DNA of 64,000 bases from Streptomyces sp. NBC_01244 (GCF_035987325.1 NZ_CP108488.1:6262001-6326000), one strand, 5' to 3'. Positions 9,363 through 18,546 are shown, counted from the stretch's first letter. Made by a program: numbers and translations. Notes: generated from the sequence alone by a model not told the origin.

Positions 9363-10343
9363 TCAGGCCGCGGCCGGGCCCCGGAAGGTGCGCCGGAAGG
9401 CGTTCGGGGTGGTGCTCAGCGTCCGCAGGAAGTGGTGGCGCAGGGCCGCGGCGGTGCCGAATCCGCAGCGGCCCGCGATCGCGTCCACCGTCTCGTCGGT
9501 GGCCTCCAGCAGCTCCTGCGCCAGCAGGACCCGCTGGCGCAGGACCCACTGGTACGGAGTGGTCCCCGTCTCCTGGAGGAAGCGGCGGGCGAAGGTCCGC
9601 GCGGACATGTGGGCCCGCTCCGCGAGCTGCTCGACCGTGATCTCCTCCTCCAGGTGGCGGGCCATCCAGCCGATCACCTCGCCCACCGTGTCGCAGGAGG
9701 TGCGCGGCAGCGGGCGCTGGATGTACTGGGCCTGCCCGCCGTCGCGGTGCGGTGGTACGACCATCCGCCGGGCGATGGTGTTGGCCACCTCGGCGCCCTG
9801 CTCCTGACGCACGAGGTGCAGGCACGCGTCGATCCCGGAGGCGGTGCCGGCCGAGGTGATCACCGAGCCCTCGTCCACGTAGAGCACGTCCGGGTCGACC
9901 CTGGCCCGCGGGAAGCGGCGCGCCAGGGTCGGGGCGTGCATCCAGTGCGTGGTGCAGCGCTTGTCGTCGAGCAGCCCGGCCGCGCCCAGCACGAAGGCCC
10001 CGCTGCAGACGCTCAGCACCCGCGCGCCCCGGTCCACGGCCCGCCGCAGGGACTCCAGGAGGGGCTCCGGGTAGACGCGCGTGGCGGCCTCGCGGTCGGC
10101 GGGCAGGCAGATCAGGTCCGCCTCCTCCAGCCGCTCGGGTCCGTGGGGGAGCGTGAGGCTGTAGTGGCCGTCGCCCACGGTGATCGGATTCTCCTCCATC
10201 GCGCAGACGGCGAAATCGTAGGTCGGCAGGCCAATGGCGCTGCGGTCGATCCCGAAGACCTCGCAGAAGATGCCCATCTCGAAGGGGGTGACCCCGTTCA
10301 CCACGGCCACGGCCACGTTGTTGAGGGAGGAAGGCTTCAGCAT
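9363..10343 (-). CDS. nrdS: GlxA-type AraC-family transcriptional regulator (probable NrdS)
   Basis: Predicted 326-residue DNA-binding regulator. An N-terminal DJ-1/PfpI-like domain (about residues 1-185) carries the nucleophile-elbow-like VLSVCSGAFVLGAAGLL, and a C-terminal AraC double helix-turn-helix (about 215-315) includes MSARTFARRFLQETGTTP and CGFGTAAALRHHF. It lies downstream of nrdA-nrdB on the same strand; in S. coelicolor the class Ia operon is described as nrdABS, with nrdS an AraC-like regulator, so the symbol rests on position. A 73-codon gene on the opposite strand separates it from nrdB here, so cotranscription is not certain. ATG 10343 is chosen. Confidence 0.83.
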   Translation of the reverse strand: MLKPSSLNNVAVAVVNGVTPFEMGIFCEVFGIDRSAIGLPTYDFAVCAMEENPITVGDGHYSLTLPHGPERLEEADLICLPADREAATRVYPEPLLESLRRAVDRGARVLSVCSGAFVLGAAGLLDDKRCTTHWMHAPTLARRFPRARVDPDVLYVDEGSVITSAGTASGIDACLHLVRQEQGAEVANTIARRMVVPPHRDGGQAQYIQRPLPRTSCDTVGEVIGWMARHLEEEITVEQLAERAHMSARTFARRFLQETGTTPYQWVLRQRVLLAQELLEATDETVDAIAGRCGFGTAAALRHHFLRTLSTTPNAFRRTFRGPAAA

Positions 10344-10436
10344 GCTTCCAGTGTGCCAGGAAGTGTGGCAGTAATTCGCTCTTCCATGACAGTCCTGCCA
10401 CTGTCGGGTTTCGGCCGCCCTGGCGAGAGTGGAGTC

Positions 10437-10658
10437 ATGAACACATTCCTCGACTACCTCGTCGTCCTCGCCGTCGCCGCCCTCCTCCTGGGCCCCGCCC
10501 TCTACGGGGCCGCGCGCGAGCGCCGCCTCGACCGGCAGATCCGCGCGGCCGACGAGCGCCGCCGCCGGGAACGGCAGAGCGCCCCCGCCCGAAGTCCCGG
10601 TCACCCAGGTCCGTCTCCCCAAGGGCGGGGGCGCCGACAGCAGATGACGGCCGCTTAG
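10437..10658 (+). CDS. small single-pass membrane protein, unknown function
   Basis: Predicted 73-residue protein starting MNTFLDYLVVLAVAALLLGP. One N-terminal membrane segment (about residues 4-24) is followed by a strongly basic Arg-rich cytoplasmic tail. GAGTGGAG precedes ATG 10437. It is divergent from the AraC/GlxA regulator and its stop overlaps the nrdB 3' end by four bases. No family is recognised, and coding status rests on the start context and the plausible topology. Confidence 0.55.
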   Translation: MNTFLDYLVVLAVAALLLGPALYGAARERRLDRQIRAADERRRRERQSAPARSPGHPGPSPQGRGRRQQMTAA

Positions 10659-11668
10659 AAGTCTTCGTCCAGGTCGACCGTTCCCTCGACCGCGACCTGG
10701 TAGGCCGACGGGCGGCGCTCGAAGAAGTTCGTCAGCTCCTGGACGCCCTGGAGCTCCATGAAGGTGAACGGGTTCTGCGAGCCGTAGACGGGCGCGAAGC
10801 CGAGGCGGACCAGGCGCTGGTCCGCGACGCACTCCAGGTACTCGCGCATCGACTCGGTGTTCATGCCCGGCAGGCCGTCACCGCACAGGTCGCGGCCGAA
10901 CTGCAGCTCCGCCTCCACGGCCTCCTTCAGCATGTCGACGACCTGCTGCTGGAGCGCGTCGTCGAAGAGCTCCGGCTCCTCCTTGCGGACCGTGTCGATC
11001 ACCTCGAAGGCGAAGCTCATGTGGGCGCTCTCGTCGCGGAACACCCAGTTGGTGCCCGTCGCCAGGCCGTGCAGCAGGCCGCGCGACCGGAACCAGTACA
11101 CGTACGCGAACGCCCCGTAGAAGAACAGGCCCTCGATGCACGCGGCGAAGCAGATCAGGTTCAGCAGGAAACGGCGGCGGTCGGAGGCCGTCTCCAGGCG
11201 GTCGATCTTCTCGACCGAGTCCATCCAGCGGAAGCAGAACTGAGCCTTCTCGCGGATCGAGGGGATCTCCTCGACCGCGTCGAAGGCGGCCGCGCGGTCG
11301 TCCGGATCGGGCAGGTAGGTGTCGAGCAGCGTCAGGTAGAACTGGACGTGCACGGCCTCCTCGAAGAGCTGGCGCGACAGGTACAGGCGCGCCTCCGGGG
11401 AGTTGATGTGCTTGTACAGGGTCAGCACGAGGTTGTTCGAGACGATCGAGTCGCCCGTCGCGAAGAACGCGACCAGGCGGCCGATCATGTGCTGCTCGGA
11501 GGGCGTCAGCTTCGCGAGGTCCGCGACGTCCGAGTGGAGGTCGACTTCCTCGACGGTCCAGGTGTTCTTGATCGCGTCCCGGTAGCGCTCGTAGAAGTCC
11601 GGGTAGCGCATGGGGCGGAGCGTGAGCTCGAAGCCCGGGTCCAGGAGGTTCTTGGTGGTGTCGGACAT
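10655..11668 (-). CDS. nrdB: class Ia ribonucleoside-diphosphate reductase, beta (radical-generating) subunit
   Basis: 337-residue di-iron subunit that supplies the tyrosyl radical for reduction of ribonucleotides to deoxyribonucleotides. Iron-ligand regions are visible: RQLFEEAVHVQFY (ExxH), CIEGLFFYGAFAY and FRDESAHMSFAFE (ExxH). The C-terminus VDLDEDF is the usual alpha-subunit docking tail. The start ATG at 11668 overlaps the nrdA stop by one base (TAATG), so the two are translationally coupled. Class Ia is used when vitamin B12 is scarce, consistent with the upstream riboswitch. Confidence 0.96.
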   Translation of the reverse strand: MSDTTKNLLDPGFELTLRPMRYPDFYERYRDAIKNTWTVEEVDLHSDVADLAKLTPSEQHMIGRLVAFFATGDSIVSNNLVLTLYKHINSPEARLYLSRQLFEEAVHVQFYLTLLDTYLPDPDDRAAAFDAVEEIPSIREKAQFCFRWMDSVEKIDRLETASDRRRFLLNLICFAACIEGLFFYGAFAYVYWFRSRGLLHGLATGTNWVFRDESAHMSFAFEVIDTVRKEEPELFDDALQQQVVDMLKEAVEAELQFGRDLCGDGLPGMNTESMREYLECVADQRLVRLGFAPVYGSQNPFTFMELQGVQELTNFFERRPSAYQVAVEGTVDLDEDF

Positions 11669-14070
11669 TACTGGCAGGCCTCGCAGGACTCGGGGTTCTC
11701 AAGGGAGCAGGCCAGCGCGTCGGCGTCGACGGCCTGCGGGAGCGGGGTGGCGGCCGCCGGGACCGTGCTGCCGGAGGCGGCGCGGGCGATCTTCGTCGCG
11801 GGGCGGGAGCGCAGGTAGTACGTGGTCTTCAGGCCCTGCTTCCAGGCGTACGCGTACATCGAGCTGAGCTTGCCGATGGTGGGCGTCTCCAGGAACAGGT
11901 TCAGCGACTGCGACTGGTCCAGGAACGGCGTACGGGCCGCCGCCATGTCGATCAGTCCGCGCTGCGGGATCTCCCACGCCGTGCGGTACAGCTCGCGCAC
12001 CTCGGCCGGGATCCAGCCGAAGCCCTGGACCGAGCCGGAGGCCTCGCGCAGCGCCTCGCGGGTCTGGGCGTCCCAGACGCCGAGCCGCTTGAGCTCCTGC
12101 ACCAGGTAGCCGTTGACCTGGAGGAACTCCCCGCTCAGGGTCTCGCGCTTGAACAGGTTGGAGACCTGCGGCTCGATGCACTCGTACACGCCCGCGATGG
12201 AGGCGATGGTCGCCGTCGGGGCGATGGCCAGGAGCAGGGAGTTGCGCATGCCGCTCTTGGCGACGCGGGCGCGCAGCGCGTCCCAGCGCTCCGGCCAGTT
12301 CAGCTCGACGTCGTAGTGATCCGGGTGCAGGACGCCGCGGGCGGTGCGGGTCCGCTCCCACGCGGGGAGCGGGCCGCTGCGCTCGGCCAGGTCGCAGGAG
12401 GCCTCGTACGCGGCGAGCATGATGCGCTCGGAGAGCTTCGTGGACAGGGCCTTCGCCTCGGGGGAGTCGAAGGGCAGCTTCAGCTGGAAGAAGACGTCCT
12501 GGAGGCCCATCGCGCCCAGGCCCACCGGGCGCCAGCGGGCGTTGGAGCGGCCGGCCTGCTCGGTCGGGTAGAAGTTGATGTCCACGACGCGGTCGAGGAA
12601 GGTGACCGCGGTGCGGACGGTCTCGTCCAGGCGCTCCCAGTCGATGCCGCCGTCCACGTCGCCCGTCCCGGGCAGGACGAAGGCGCCGAGGTTGACCGAA
12701 CCGAGGTTGCAGACGGCCGTCTCGCCGTCGTTGGTGACCTCGATGATCTCGGTGCAGAGGTTCGAGGAGTGGACGACGGTGCCCGGCTCGGCGGTCTGGT
12801 TCGCCGTGCGGTTGGAGGCGTCCTTGAAGGTCATCCAGCCCTGGCCGGTCTGCGCGAGGGTGCGCATCATCCGGCCGTACAGGTCGCGGGCGGGCATGGT
12901 CTTGCGGGCCAGGCCCGACTCCTCGGCCTTGCGGTAGGCCGCGTCGAACGCGTCGCCCCACAGGTCGACCAGCTCGGGGACGTCGGCCGGGGAGAACAGC
13001 GACCAGGCGGCGTCGGCGTTCACGCGGCGCATGAACTCGTCCGGCACCCAGTGGGCCAGGTTCAGGTTGTGCGTACGGCGCTGGTCCTCGCCGGTGTTGT
13101 CGCGGAGCTCCAGGAACTCCTCGATGTCCGCGTGCCAGGTCTCCAGGTAGACGGCGGCGGCGCCCTTGCGGCGGCCGCCCTGGTTCACGGCGGCGACGGA
13201 GGCGTCGAGGGTCTTCAGGAACGGCACGATGCCGTTGGAGTGGCCGTTCGTACCGCGGATCAGCGAACCGCGGGCGCGGACGCGGGAGTACGAGAGGCCG
13301 ATGCCGCCGGCGTGCTTGGAGAGGCGCGCGATCTGGTGGTAGCGGTCGTAGATCGAGTCGAGCTCGTCCAGCGGGGAGTCCAGCAGGTAGCAGGAGGACA
13401 TCTGCGGGTGCCGGGTGCCGGAGTTGAAGAGGGTGGGGGAGGAGGGCAGGTAGTCGAGGCGGCTCATCAGCCGGTAGAGCGAGGCCACTTCCTCGACGGC
13501 CTGGACCGACTCGTTCTCGGCGAGGCCGCAGGCCACGCGCAGCATGAAGAACTGCGGGGTCTCGATGACCTGGCGGGTGATCGGGTGGCGCAGCAGGTAG
13601 CGGCTGTGCAGGGTGCGCAGGCCGAAGAAGCCGAAGCGGTCGTCCGCGCCCTCGGCGAGCGCGTGCCCGACCAGTGCGTCGAGCCGGTTCGCGTGCAGGC
13701 GCACGAAGTCCGCGGTGCGGTCGGCGATCAGCCCCTCGCGGTGGCCGACCTCGACGGAGCCGGAGAAGGAGGTGGCGCCCTGGCCGGCGGCCTCGACGCG
13801 CACGGCCAGCGTCAGCAGGCGGGCGGCGAGGCGGGAGTAGGCCGGGTCCTCGGAGATCAGCCCGGCGGCCGCCTCGGTGGCGAGCGTACGGAGCTCCGCC
13901 TCGTCGGCGGCGGCGCTGCGGCCGCGCAGCGCGGCGGCGGCGACCCGGCCGGGGTCGGTGTCGGGCAGATCGGCGGTCAGCTCGGTGAGCGTGCGCAGGA
14001 GCGCGGCCCCCGGACCCTCATAGGCGGACGGGTCGGACTCGGCGCGCGGTGCGGAAGGCGCGATGGTCAC
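11668..14070 (-). CDS. nrdA: class Ia ribonucleoside-diphosphate reductase, alpha (catalytic) subunit
   Basis: 800-residue catalytic subunit. Visible signatures include SSPTLFNSGTRHPQMSSCYL (active-site Cys region), HTLNLAHW-type sequence (HNLNLAHWVPDEF), SNLCTEI (SNLCxEI motif) with the radical-site Cys region, and a C-terminal CEACQ redox pair that reloads reducing power from thioredoxin-like donors. GTG 14070 is chosen, with GGAG upstream; an open frame extends further up but runs into the riboswitch leader. It heads nrdA-nrdB. Control is likely by the cobalamin riboswitch and NrdR-type boxes upstream. Confidence 0.96.
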   Translation of the reverse strand: MTIAPSAPRAESDPSAYEGPGAALLRTLTELTADLPDTDPGRVAAAALRGRSAAADEAELRTLATEAAAGLISEDPAYSRLAARLLTLAVRVEAAGQGATSFSGSVEVGHREGLIADRTADFVRLHANRLDALVGHALAEGADDRFGFFGLRTLHSRYLLRHPITRQVIETPQFFMLRVACGLAENESVQAVEEVASLYRLMSRLDYLPSSPTLFNSGTRHPQMSSCYLLDSPLDELDSIYDRYHQIARLSKHAGGIGLSYSRVRARGSLIRGTNGHSNGIVPFLKTLDASVAAVNQGGRRKGAAAVYLETWHADIEEFLELRDNTGEDQRRTHNLNLAHWVPDEFMRRVNADAAWSLFSPADVPELVDLWGDAFDAAYRKAEESGLARKTMPARDLYGRMMRTLAQTGQGWMTFKDASNRTANQTAEPGTVVHSSNLCTEIIEVTNDGETAVCNLGSVNLGAFVLPGTGDVDGGIDWERLDETVRTAVTFLDRVVDINFYPTEQAGRSNARWRPVGLGAMGLQDVFFQLKLPFDSPEAKALSTKLSERIMLAAYEASCDLAERSGPLPAWERTRTARGVLHPDHYDVELNWPERWDALRARVAKSGMRNSLLLAIAPTATIASIAGVYECIEPQVSNLFKRETLSGEFLQVNGYLVQELKRLGVWDAQTREALREASGSVQGFGWIPAEVRELYRTAWEIPQRGLIDMAAARTPFLDQSQSLNLFLETPTIGKLSSMYAYAWKQGLKTTYYLRSRPATKIARAASGSTVPAAATPLPQAVDADALACSLENPESCEACQ

Positions 14071-14242
14071 GGGGGGAGCTCTCCCTCGCTCGGCTCCGGG
14101 AACACCTTTGGTGCGGGGCGCGAGGGGGCGCACGTGGGGGAGCGCGTGCCTGGCAGGGCAGTGCGCGTGCGCCACGTGGCGTCCACCGGCCCAACCGCGA
14201 GGCCCGGACGTGTCTGCACCCGGTTCGGTCGAGCCGGGCGCA

Positions 14243-14346
14243 CTGTCGACAGGTCCTCGGACTTGCGGATGCGCCGAGCGAGTCGGTGCATTTCATACCG
14301 TTGCGGGACAGTTCCGGATTCTCACCGGATTCCCCTGCGACGACAG
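14243..14346 (-). ncRNA. cobalamin (B12) riboswitch in the nrdA leader
   Basis: Read on the minus strand, the leader contains the conserved core GGTGAGAATCC, then CCCGCAACGGT, and the B12 box AGTCCGAGGACCTG. The closing stem pairs CTGTCG (14346-14341) with CGACAG (14248-14243). A GC-rich hairpin (14215-14242, arms TGCGCCCGG and CCGGGTGCA) follows directly and could be the expression platform. In S. coelicolor a B12 riboswitch is known to repress the class Ia nrdABS genes when B12 allows the class II enzyme to work. Confidence 0.93.
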
Positions 14347-14354
14347 CGAGCATG

Positions 14355-14402
14355 AGCATACATGTGGGGGCCGCTGCTTGCGGTAGCCCCCACATGTTGT
14401 GT
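14355..14402 (-). promoter_or_regulatory. nrdAB promoter region with paired NrdR-box-like sites
   Basis: Two 16-base sites, ACACAACATGTGGGGG (14402-14387) and CCCCCACATGTATGCT (14370-14355) on the minus strand, are spaced 32 bases start to start. That is the helical spacing typical of paired NrdR boxes. TATGCT at 14360-14355 would make a -10 element, starting transcription at about the first base of the riboswitch. The same bases form an inverted repeat (ACATGTGGGGGC / GCCCCCACATGT, 14360-14397), which could alternatively be the terminator of the upstream GNAT gene. Confidence 0.62.
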
Positions 14403-14425
14403 CGCTCCCCGTGGGCGGTACGGCC

Positions 14426-14923
14426 CTAGAGCTCCAGGCGGTAGGTCAGCAGCGGCAGGCCCGGAACCGGGGACCAGTCCCGCTCCGGCGTCCGTACGAA
14501 GCCCAGCCGGTCGTAGATCCGGTGCGCCCCGAGCATCTTCTCGGTGGTCGACAGCACCAGGTGGCCCACGCCCTCCAGGTCCCGGGCGCGGCTCACGCAG
14601 GCCCGTACGAGGGCCTCGCCCGCGCCGCGTCCGCGCGCCGCCGGGGAGACGGCCAGCATCCGGAACTCCGCCTCGCCGGGACCCGCGATATCGCACAGCG
14701 GGCTGCCGGGAGGGGCGAAGGTCACACCGCCGAGCAGCGTGCCCTCGTACTCCGCGACGAGCACCTCGCCGGCGGGGGCCCGGCCGGCGACGTCGCGCAG
14801 CCGGCCCAGGTAGGGGTCCTTCTCACCGAAGGTCAGCAGTCCGTCGTCGAGGTAGGCCCGTGCGGTGATCTCGGCGAGCTCTTCGTATTCGGCGGTCGCC
14901 GCCGTCCTGATGATGATGTCCAT
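14426..14923 (-). CDS. GNAT-family N-acetyltransferase
   Basis: Predicted 165-residue acetyl-CoA dependent acetyltransferase. The pyrophosphate-binding motif A is RMLAVSPAARGRGAGEALV (RxxGxG/A type). The acceptor substrate is unknown. ATG 14923 (MDIIIRTAATAEYEEL) is chosen because the fold begins there; an upstream in-frame start would add 14 residues. It is on the same strand as nrdA but separated from it by about 355 bases holding the nrdA promoter and riboswitch. Confidence 0.87.
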   Translation of the reverse strand: MDIIIRTAATAEYEELAEITARAYLDDGLLTFGEKDPYLGRLRDVAGRAPAGEVLVAEYEGTLLGGVTFAPPGSPLCDIAGPGEAEFRMLAVSPAARGRGAGEALVRACVSRARDLEGVGHLVLSTTEKMLGAHRIYDRLGFVRTPERDWSPVPGLPLLTYRLEL

Positions 14924-15010
14924 GGCTCCGAGTGTGCGACAGGGCAAGGAAAGAGGCCGCCGCATTCCGTCGGGTGGACGGTGATGCGGCGGCCCCGGGG
15001 GCGCTCCGGC

Positions 15011-15208
15011 TCAGCAGCAGCGGAACCCTTCGCGCGGATCGCCCTCGCGGGCGTCCGTACGGGCCCGCTCGAAGGCCCGGCGCGACTGGACCTCGGCGTC
15101 GGGGTCGTGCGTACGGGCGTGGGCGACGTAGTGGTCGTAGGCCGCCTCGCCCGAGAACTCCCGTACGAAGTACCGGGCCCGGCTCAGCACGTGGTGCAGG
15201 CGCGTCAC
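15011..15208 (-). CDS. YbdD/YjiX family small protein, CstA partner
   Basis: Predicted 65-residue protein of the YbdD/YjiX (Sel_put) family, which almost always follows cstA. Typical features are YFVREFSGEAAYDHYVAH and DAEVQSRRAFERAR. It ends in CC. GTG 15208 overlaps the cstA stop (GTGA), so translation is coupled. The function is unestablished, but the pairing suggests a role in transporter activity or stability. Confidence 0.85.
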   Translation of the reverse strand: MTRLHHVLSRARYFVREFSGEAAYDHYVAHARTHDPDAEVQSRRAFERARTDAREGDPREGFRCC

Positions 15209-17487
15209 GCCGGTTCCCGCACGGGGTCCTCCACCCGGCCCCCGCCCGAGTCGAGGCCGGCCGCGGCGAGCTCCGCGCGCTCCTCGGCGGTCGGGATGAG
15301 CCCGGCCGGGGCGACGAGCCTGGACTCGGTCCACGGGACCTCGGTCAGGGTGACCGACTCGGGCTTGCGGATGGCCCGGAGGCAGGTCCGGGCCGCGTCC
15401 ACGAGCACGATGATGATCAGCAGGGCGAAGAACACCGACAGGACGCCGTCCACCGTGGCGTTGGTGACGACGGTGTGCATCTCGTCCATGTTCTTGGCGG
15501 GCTTGAGGACCTTGCCCGCGTCGATGCCGTCCTGGTAGACGTCCCGCTGCGCGAAGAAGCCGATCTTCGGGTTGTCGGAGAAGATCTTCTGGTAGCTGGC
15601 GGTGAGCGTGACGGCCAGGTCCCAGGCGAGCGGAACGCCCGTCACCCAGGCCCACTTGAGCCGGCCGGACTTGATCAGCAGGGTGGTGCAGACGGCCAGG
15701 GCGACCGCGGCGAGGAGCTGGTTCGCGATGCCGAACAGCGGGAAGAGCTGGTTGATGCCGCCCAGCGGGTCCTTGACGCCGACCCACAGGAAGTAGCCCC
15801 AGCCGCCGACGACGATCGCGCTGGCGAACCAGACGCCCGGCTTCCAGCTGACGTCCTTGAAGGACTTGTGCACGTTGCCGAGGGTGTCCTGGAGCATGAA
15901 CCGGCCCACGCGGGTTCCCGCGTCGACCGTGGTCAGGATGAACAGGGCCTCGAACATGATCGCGAAGTGGTACCAGAAGGCCTTCATCGAGGTGCCGCCG
16001 ATCACGGCCGAGAAGATCTCCGACATTCCGAGTGCGAAGGTCGGCGCGCCGCCCGTACGGGACAGCAGGCTGGTCTCCTCGACGTCCTTCGCGGCCTGCG
16101 CGAGGGCCTCGGGGGAGATGGCGAAGCCGAAGTTCGTCACGGCCTGCGAGGCCGTCTCGACGGTGGCCCCGACGACCCCGCCGGGGGAGTTGATGGCGAA
16201 GTACAGGCCGGGATCGATGATGCAGGCCGCGATGATCGCCATGATGGCGACGAAGGACTCGGTCAGCATCGCGCCGTAGCCGATGACCCTGACCTGGGTC
16301 TCCTTCTGGATCATCTTCGGGGTGGTGCCCGAGGAGACCAGGGAGTGGAAGCCGGACAGGGCTCCGCAGGCGATGGTGATGAAGACGAACGGGAACATCG
16401 AGCCGGCGAAGACCGGGCCGTCGCCGCGCGAGGCGAACTCGGTGACCGCCGGCATCTTCAGCGTGGGCATGGCGATGACCACGCCCACGGCCAGCAGCCC
16501 GATGGTGCCCACCTTCATGAAGGTGGAGAGGTAGTCGCGCGGGGCGAGCAGCATCCACACCGGCAGGACGGACGCCACGAAGCCGTAGGCGATCATCCAG
16601 ATGACCAGCGTCTCCTTCTCCAGGGTGAAGGTGTCCGCCAGCGAGGACTCGGCGACCCAGCCGCCCGCGACGATGGCGAGCAGCAGCAGCGCCACGCCGA
16701 CGACGGAGACCTCGGTGACCTTGCCCGGGCGCAGGACGCGCAGGTAGAAGCCCATGAAGAGGGCGATCGGGATGGTCATGCCGATGGAGAAGACGCCCCA
16801 CGGGGAGTGCGCCAGCGCGTTGACGATGACCAGCGCCAGCACGGCCAGCAGGATGATCATGATGGCGAAGACGCCGATCAGCGCGGCGGCGCCGCCGACC
16901 GGGCCGATCTCGTCCCGGGCCATCTGGCCGAGCGAACGGCCGTTGCGCCGGGTGGAGAAGAAGAGCGTCACCATGTCCTGGACGGCGCCCGCGAAGATCA
17001 CGCCGACGACGATCCAGATGGTGCCGGGCAGGTAGCCCATCTGCGAGGCGAGTACGGGACCCACGAGGGGTCCGGCGCCGGCGATGGCGGCGAAGTGGTG
17101 ACCGAAAAGCACCCGCCGGTCGGTCGGGTGGAAGTCGACACCGTTGTCAAGTCGTTCGGCGGGGGTGGCGCGGGTCTTGTCCACCTTCAGGACGCGGTGC
17201 GCGATGAAGCGCGCGTAGAAGCGGTAGCCGATCGCGTAAGAACCCAGTGCGGCGGCGAGCAGCCAGGCGGCCGAGATCTCCTCGCCGCGGGAGAGCGCCA
17301 GCACGCCCCAGCCGATGGCCCCCACGAGCCCGACCAGCACCCACGCGGCCACGGCCTTGGGGGACGCGCCCCCCGATGAGGTGGGCGAGCCCGGCGTGGT
17401 TCCCGGACTCGCCGCGTCCCGTACGGCCTGTGCGGCTTCCGGCCGTGTTGTTTCCGGCGGTGTTGCTTCCGGTCGTGGTTCCGTCAT
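15205..17487 (-). CDS. cstA: CstA-family carbon-starvation transporter (peptide/pyruvate)
   Basis: Predicted 760-residue polytopic inner-membrane transporter of the CstA/BtsT family, taking up peptides or pyruvate during carbon starvation. Family motifs seen include GHHFAAIAGAGPLVGPV near residue 130, DEIGPVGGAAALIGVFAIMIILLAVLALV, and FHSLVSSGTTPKMI. The N-terminal 40 residues are Pro/Thr/Ala-rich and probably cytoplasmic. It forms a two-gene unit with the YbdD-like gene. About 110 bases separate it from dasR, which is transcribed in the same direction. Confidence 0.92.
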   Translation of the reverse strand: MTEPRPEATPPETTRPEAAQAVRDAASPGTTPGSPTSSGGASPKAVAAWVLVGLVGAIGWGVLALSRGEEISAAWLLAAALGSYAIGYRFYARFIAHRVLKVDKTRATPAERLDNGVDFHPTDRRVLFGHHFAAIAGAGPLVGPVLASQMGYLPGTIWIVVGVIFAGAVQDMVTLFFSTRRNGRSLGQMARDEIGPVGGAAALIGVFAIMIILLAVLALVIVNALAHSPWGVFSIGMTIPIALFMGFYLRVLRPGKVTEVSVVGVALLLLAIVAGGWVAESSLADTFTLEKETLVIWMIAYGFVASVLPVWMLLAPRDYLSTFMKVGTIGLLAVGVVIAMPTLKMPAVTEFASRGDGPVFAGSMFPFVFITIACGALSGFHSLVSSGTTPKMIQKETQVRVIGYGAMLTESFVAIMAIIAACIIDPGLYFAINSPGGVVGATVETASQAVTNFGFAISPEALAQAAKDVEETSLLSRTGGAPTFALGMSEIFSAVIGGTSMKAFWYHFAIMFEALFILTTVDAGTRVGRFMLQDTLGNVHKSFKDVSWKPGVWFASAIVVGGWGYFLWVGVKDPLGGINQLFPLFGIANQLLAAVALAVCTTLLIKSGRLKWAWVTGVPLAWDLAVTLTASYQKIFSDNPKIGFFAQRDVYQDGIDAGKVLKPAKNMDEMHTVVTNATVDGVLSVFFALLIIIVLVDAARTCLRAIRKPESVTLTEVPWTESRLVAPAGLIPTAEERAELAAAGLDSGGGRVEDPVREPA

Positions 17488-17598
17488 GATCCGTCGTCCC
17501 CTCGTTGATCATCTGCGTAATGGCGCAGGGAATCTACGGGGGGCCGACCGCTGGACGTAACCCCCCGTCCGTATAGCGGAACGAGAGTCAACTACGAA

Positions 17599-18363
17599 TC
17601 AGACGGCGGGGCGCTGGAGTCGGGCGACGAACTTGTAACGATCGCCGCGGTATACGGAACGCACCCACTCGACGGGCTCCCCGTCGGTGTCCAGCGAATG
17701 GCGGGAAAGCAGCAGCATCGGCAGTCCGACGTCGGTGCCGAGCAGTCCGGCCTCCCGCGGGGTGGCCAGCGAGGTCTCGATGGTCTCCTCCGCCTCGGCG
17801 AGGCGCACGTCGTACACCTCGGCGAGGGCGGTGTAGAGGGAGGTGTACTTGACCAGCGAACGGCGCAGCGCGGGAAAGCGCTTGGCCGACAGGTGCGTGG
17901 TCTCGATGGCCATCGGCTCCCCGCTGGCCAGGCGGAGGCGTTCGATGCGCAGGACCCGGCCGCCGGTGGCGATCTTGAGGAGGCCGGCGAGGGTGTCGTC
18001 GGCCGTCACGTAGCCGATGTCCAGGAGCTGGGAGGTGGGTTCCAGGCCCTGGGCCCTCATGTCCTCGGTGTACGAGGAGAGTTGGAGCGGCTGGGAGACC
18101 TTCGGCTTGGCGACGAAGGTTCCCTTGCCCTGGATCCGTTCCAGCCGTCCCTCGACGACGAGCTCCTGGAGAGCCTGTCGCACCGTGGTGCGGGAGGTGT
18201 CGAACTCGGCCGCGAGCGTGCGCTCGGGCGGCACCGGTGTACCGGGTGGAAGGGTTTCGGTCATATCGAGCAAGTGGCGCTTGAGTCGGTAGTACTTGGG
18301 CACGCGTGCCGTGCGGGTGGCCGCCCCGCTGTCCGGCTCCGTGATCGCCCCTTCGGTGGCCAT
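17599..18363 (-). CDS. dasR: GntR/HutC-family regulator DasR, global GlcNAc-responsive regulator
   Basis: 254-residue repressor with an N-terminal winged helix ([20 protein letters not shown], then [17 protein letters not shown]) and a C-terminal UTRA ligand domain that binds glucosamine-6-phosphate or GlcNAc-6-phosphate. It controls aminosugar uptake and, in S. coelicolor, antibiotic production and development. ATG 18363 gives exactly the 254-residue length of the S. coelicolor protein. An in-frame GTG at 18402 has a stronger ribosome site (GGAGGAG) and would add 13 residues. It is divergent from dasA; the operators lie between them. Confidence 0.96.
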   Translation of the reverse strand: MATEGAITEPDSGAATRTARVPKYYRLKRHLLDMTETLPPGTPVPPERTLAAEFDTSRTTVRQALQELVVEGRLERIQGKGTFVAKPKVSQPLQLSSYTEDMRAQGLEPTSQLLDIGYVTADDTLAGLLKIATGGRVLRIERLRLASGEPMAIETTHLSAKRFPALRRSLVKYTSLYTALAEVYDVRLAEAEETIETSLATPREAGLLGTDVGLPMLLLSRHSLDTDGEPVEWVRSVYRGDRYKFVARLQRPAV

Positions 18364-18522
18364 CGCCGCCCGCCTTCCCGACTCCAGTTTCGTTGCCGTC
18401 ACCGGCTCCTCCGATATGTGCGGTCACATCGTGACACGGGAGGGAGGGCAGGCCTCCTCCCTCCCCCAGGTGTCGGTCCGATAACGGACCGATCACCCGC
18501 TCATTAGACCCTTGACACCCCT

Positions 18523-18538
18523 AAAGGTCTAGGCCAAG
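18523..18538. promoter_or_regulatory. DasR operator (dre), upstream copy at dasA
   Basis: AAAGGTCTAGGCCAAG retains the GGTCTAG-CCA core of the established dre consensus (ACTGGTCTAGACCAGT), with mismatches in the outer arms. It lies 8 bases before a better copy. Confidence 0.75.
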
Positions 18539-18546
18539 CTCCAGCT

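Noticed and set aside
14360..14397. Inverted repeat taken at first as a simple terminator of the GNAT gene
   Set aside because: Not excluded, but the two 16-base halves have NrdR-box spacing and cover the predicted nrdA -10 element, so a regulatory reading is preferred.
14932..17379. 815-codon open frame on the + strand opposite cstA
   Set aside because: Composition is antisense-like (GDGD/EHR-rich) and cstA on the other strand has clear transporter motifs.
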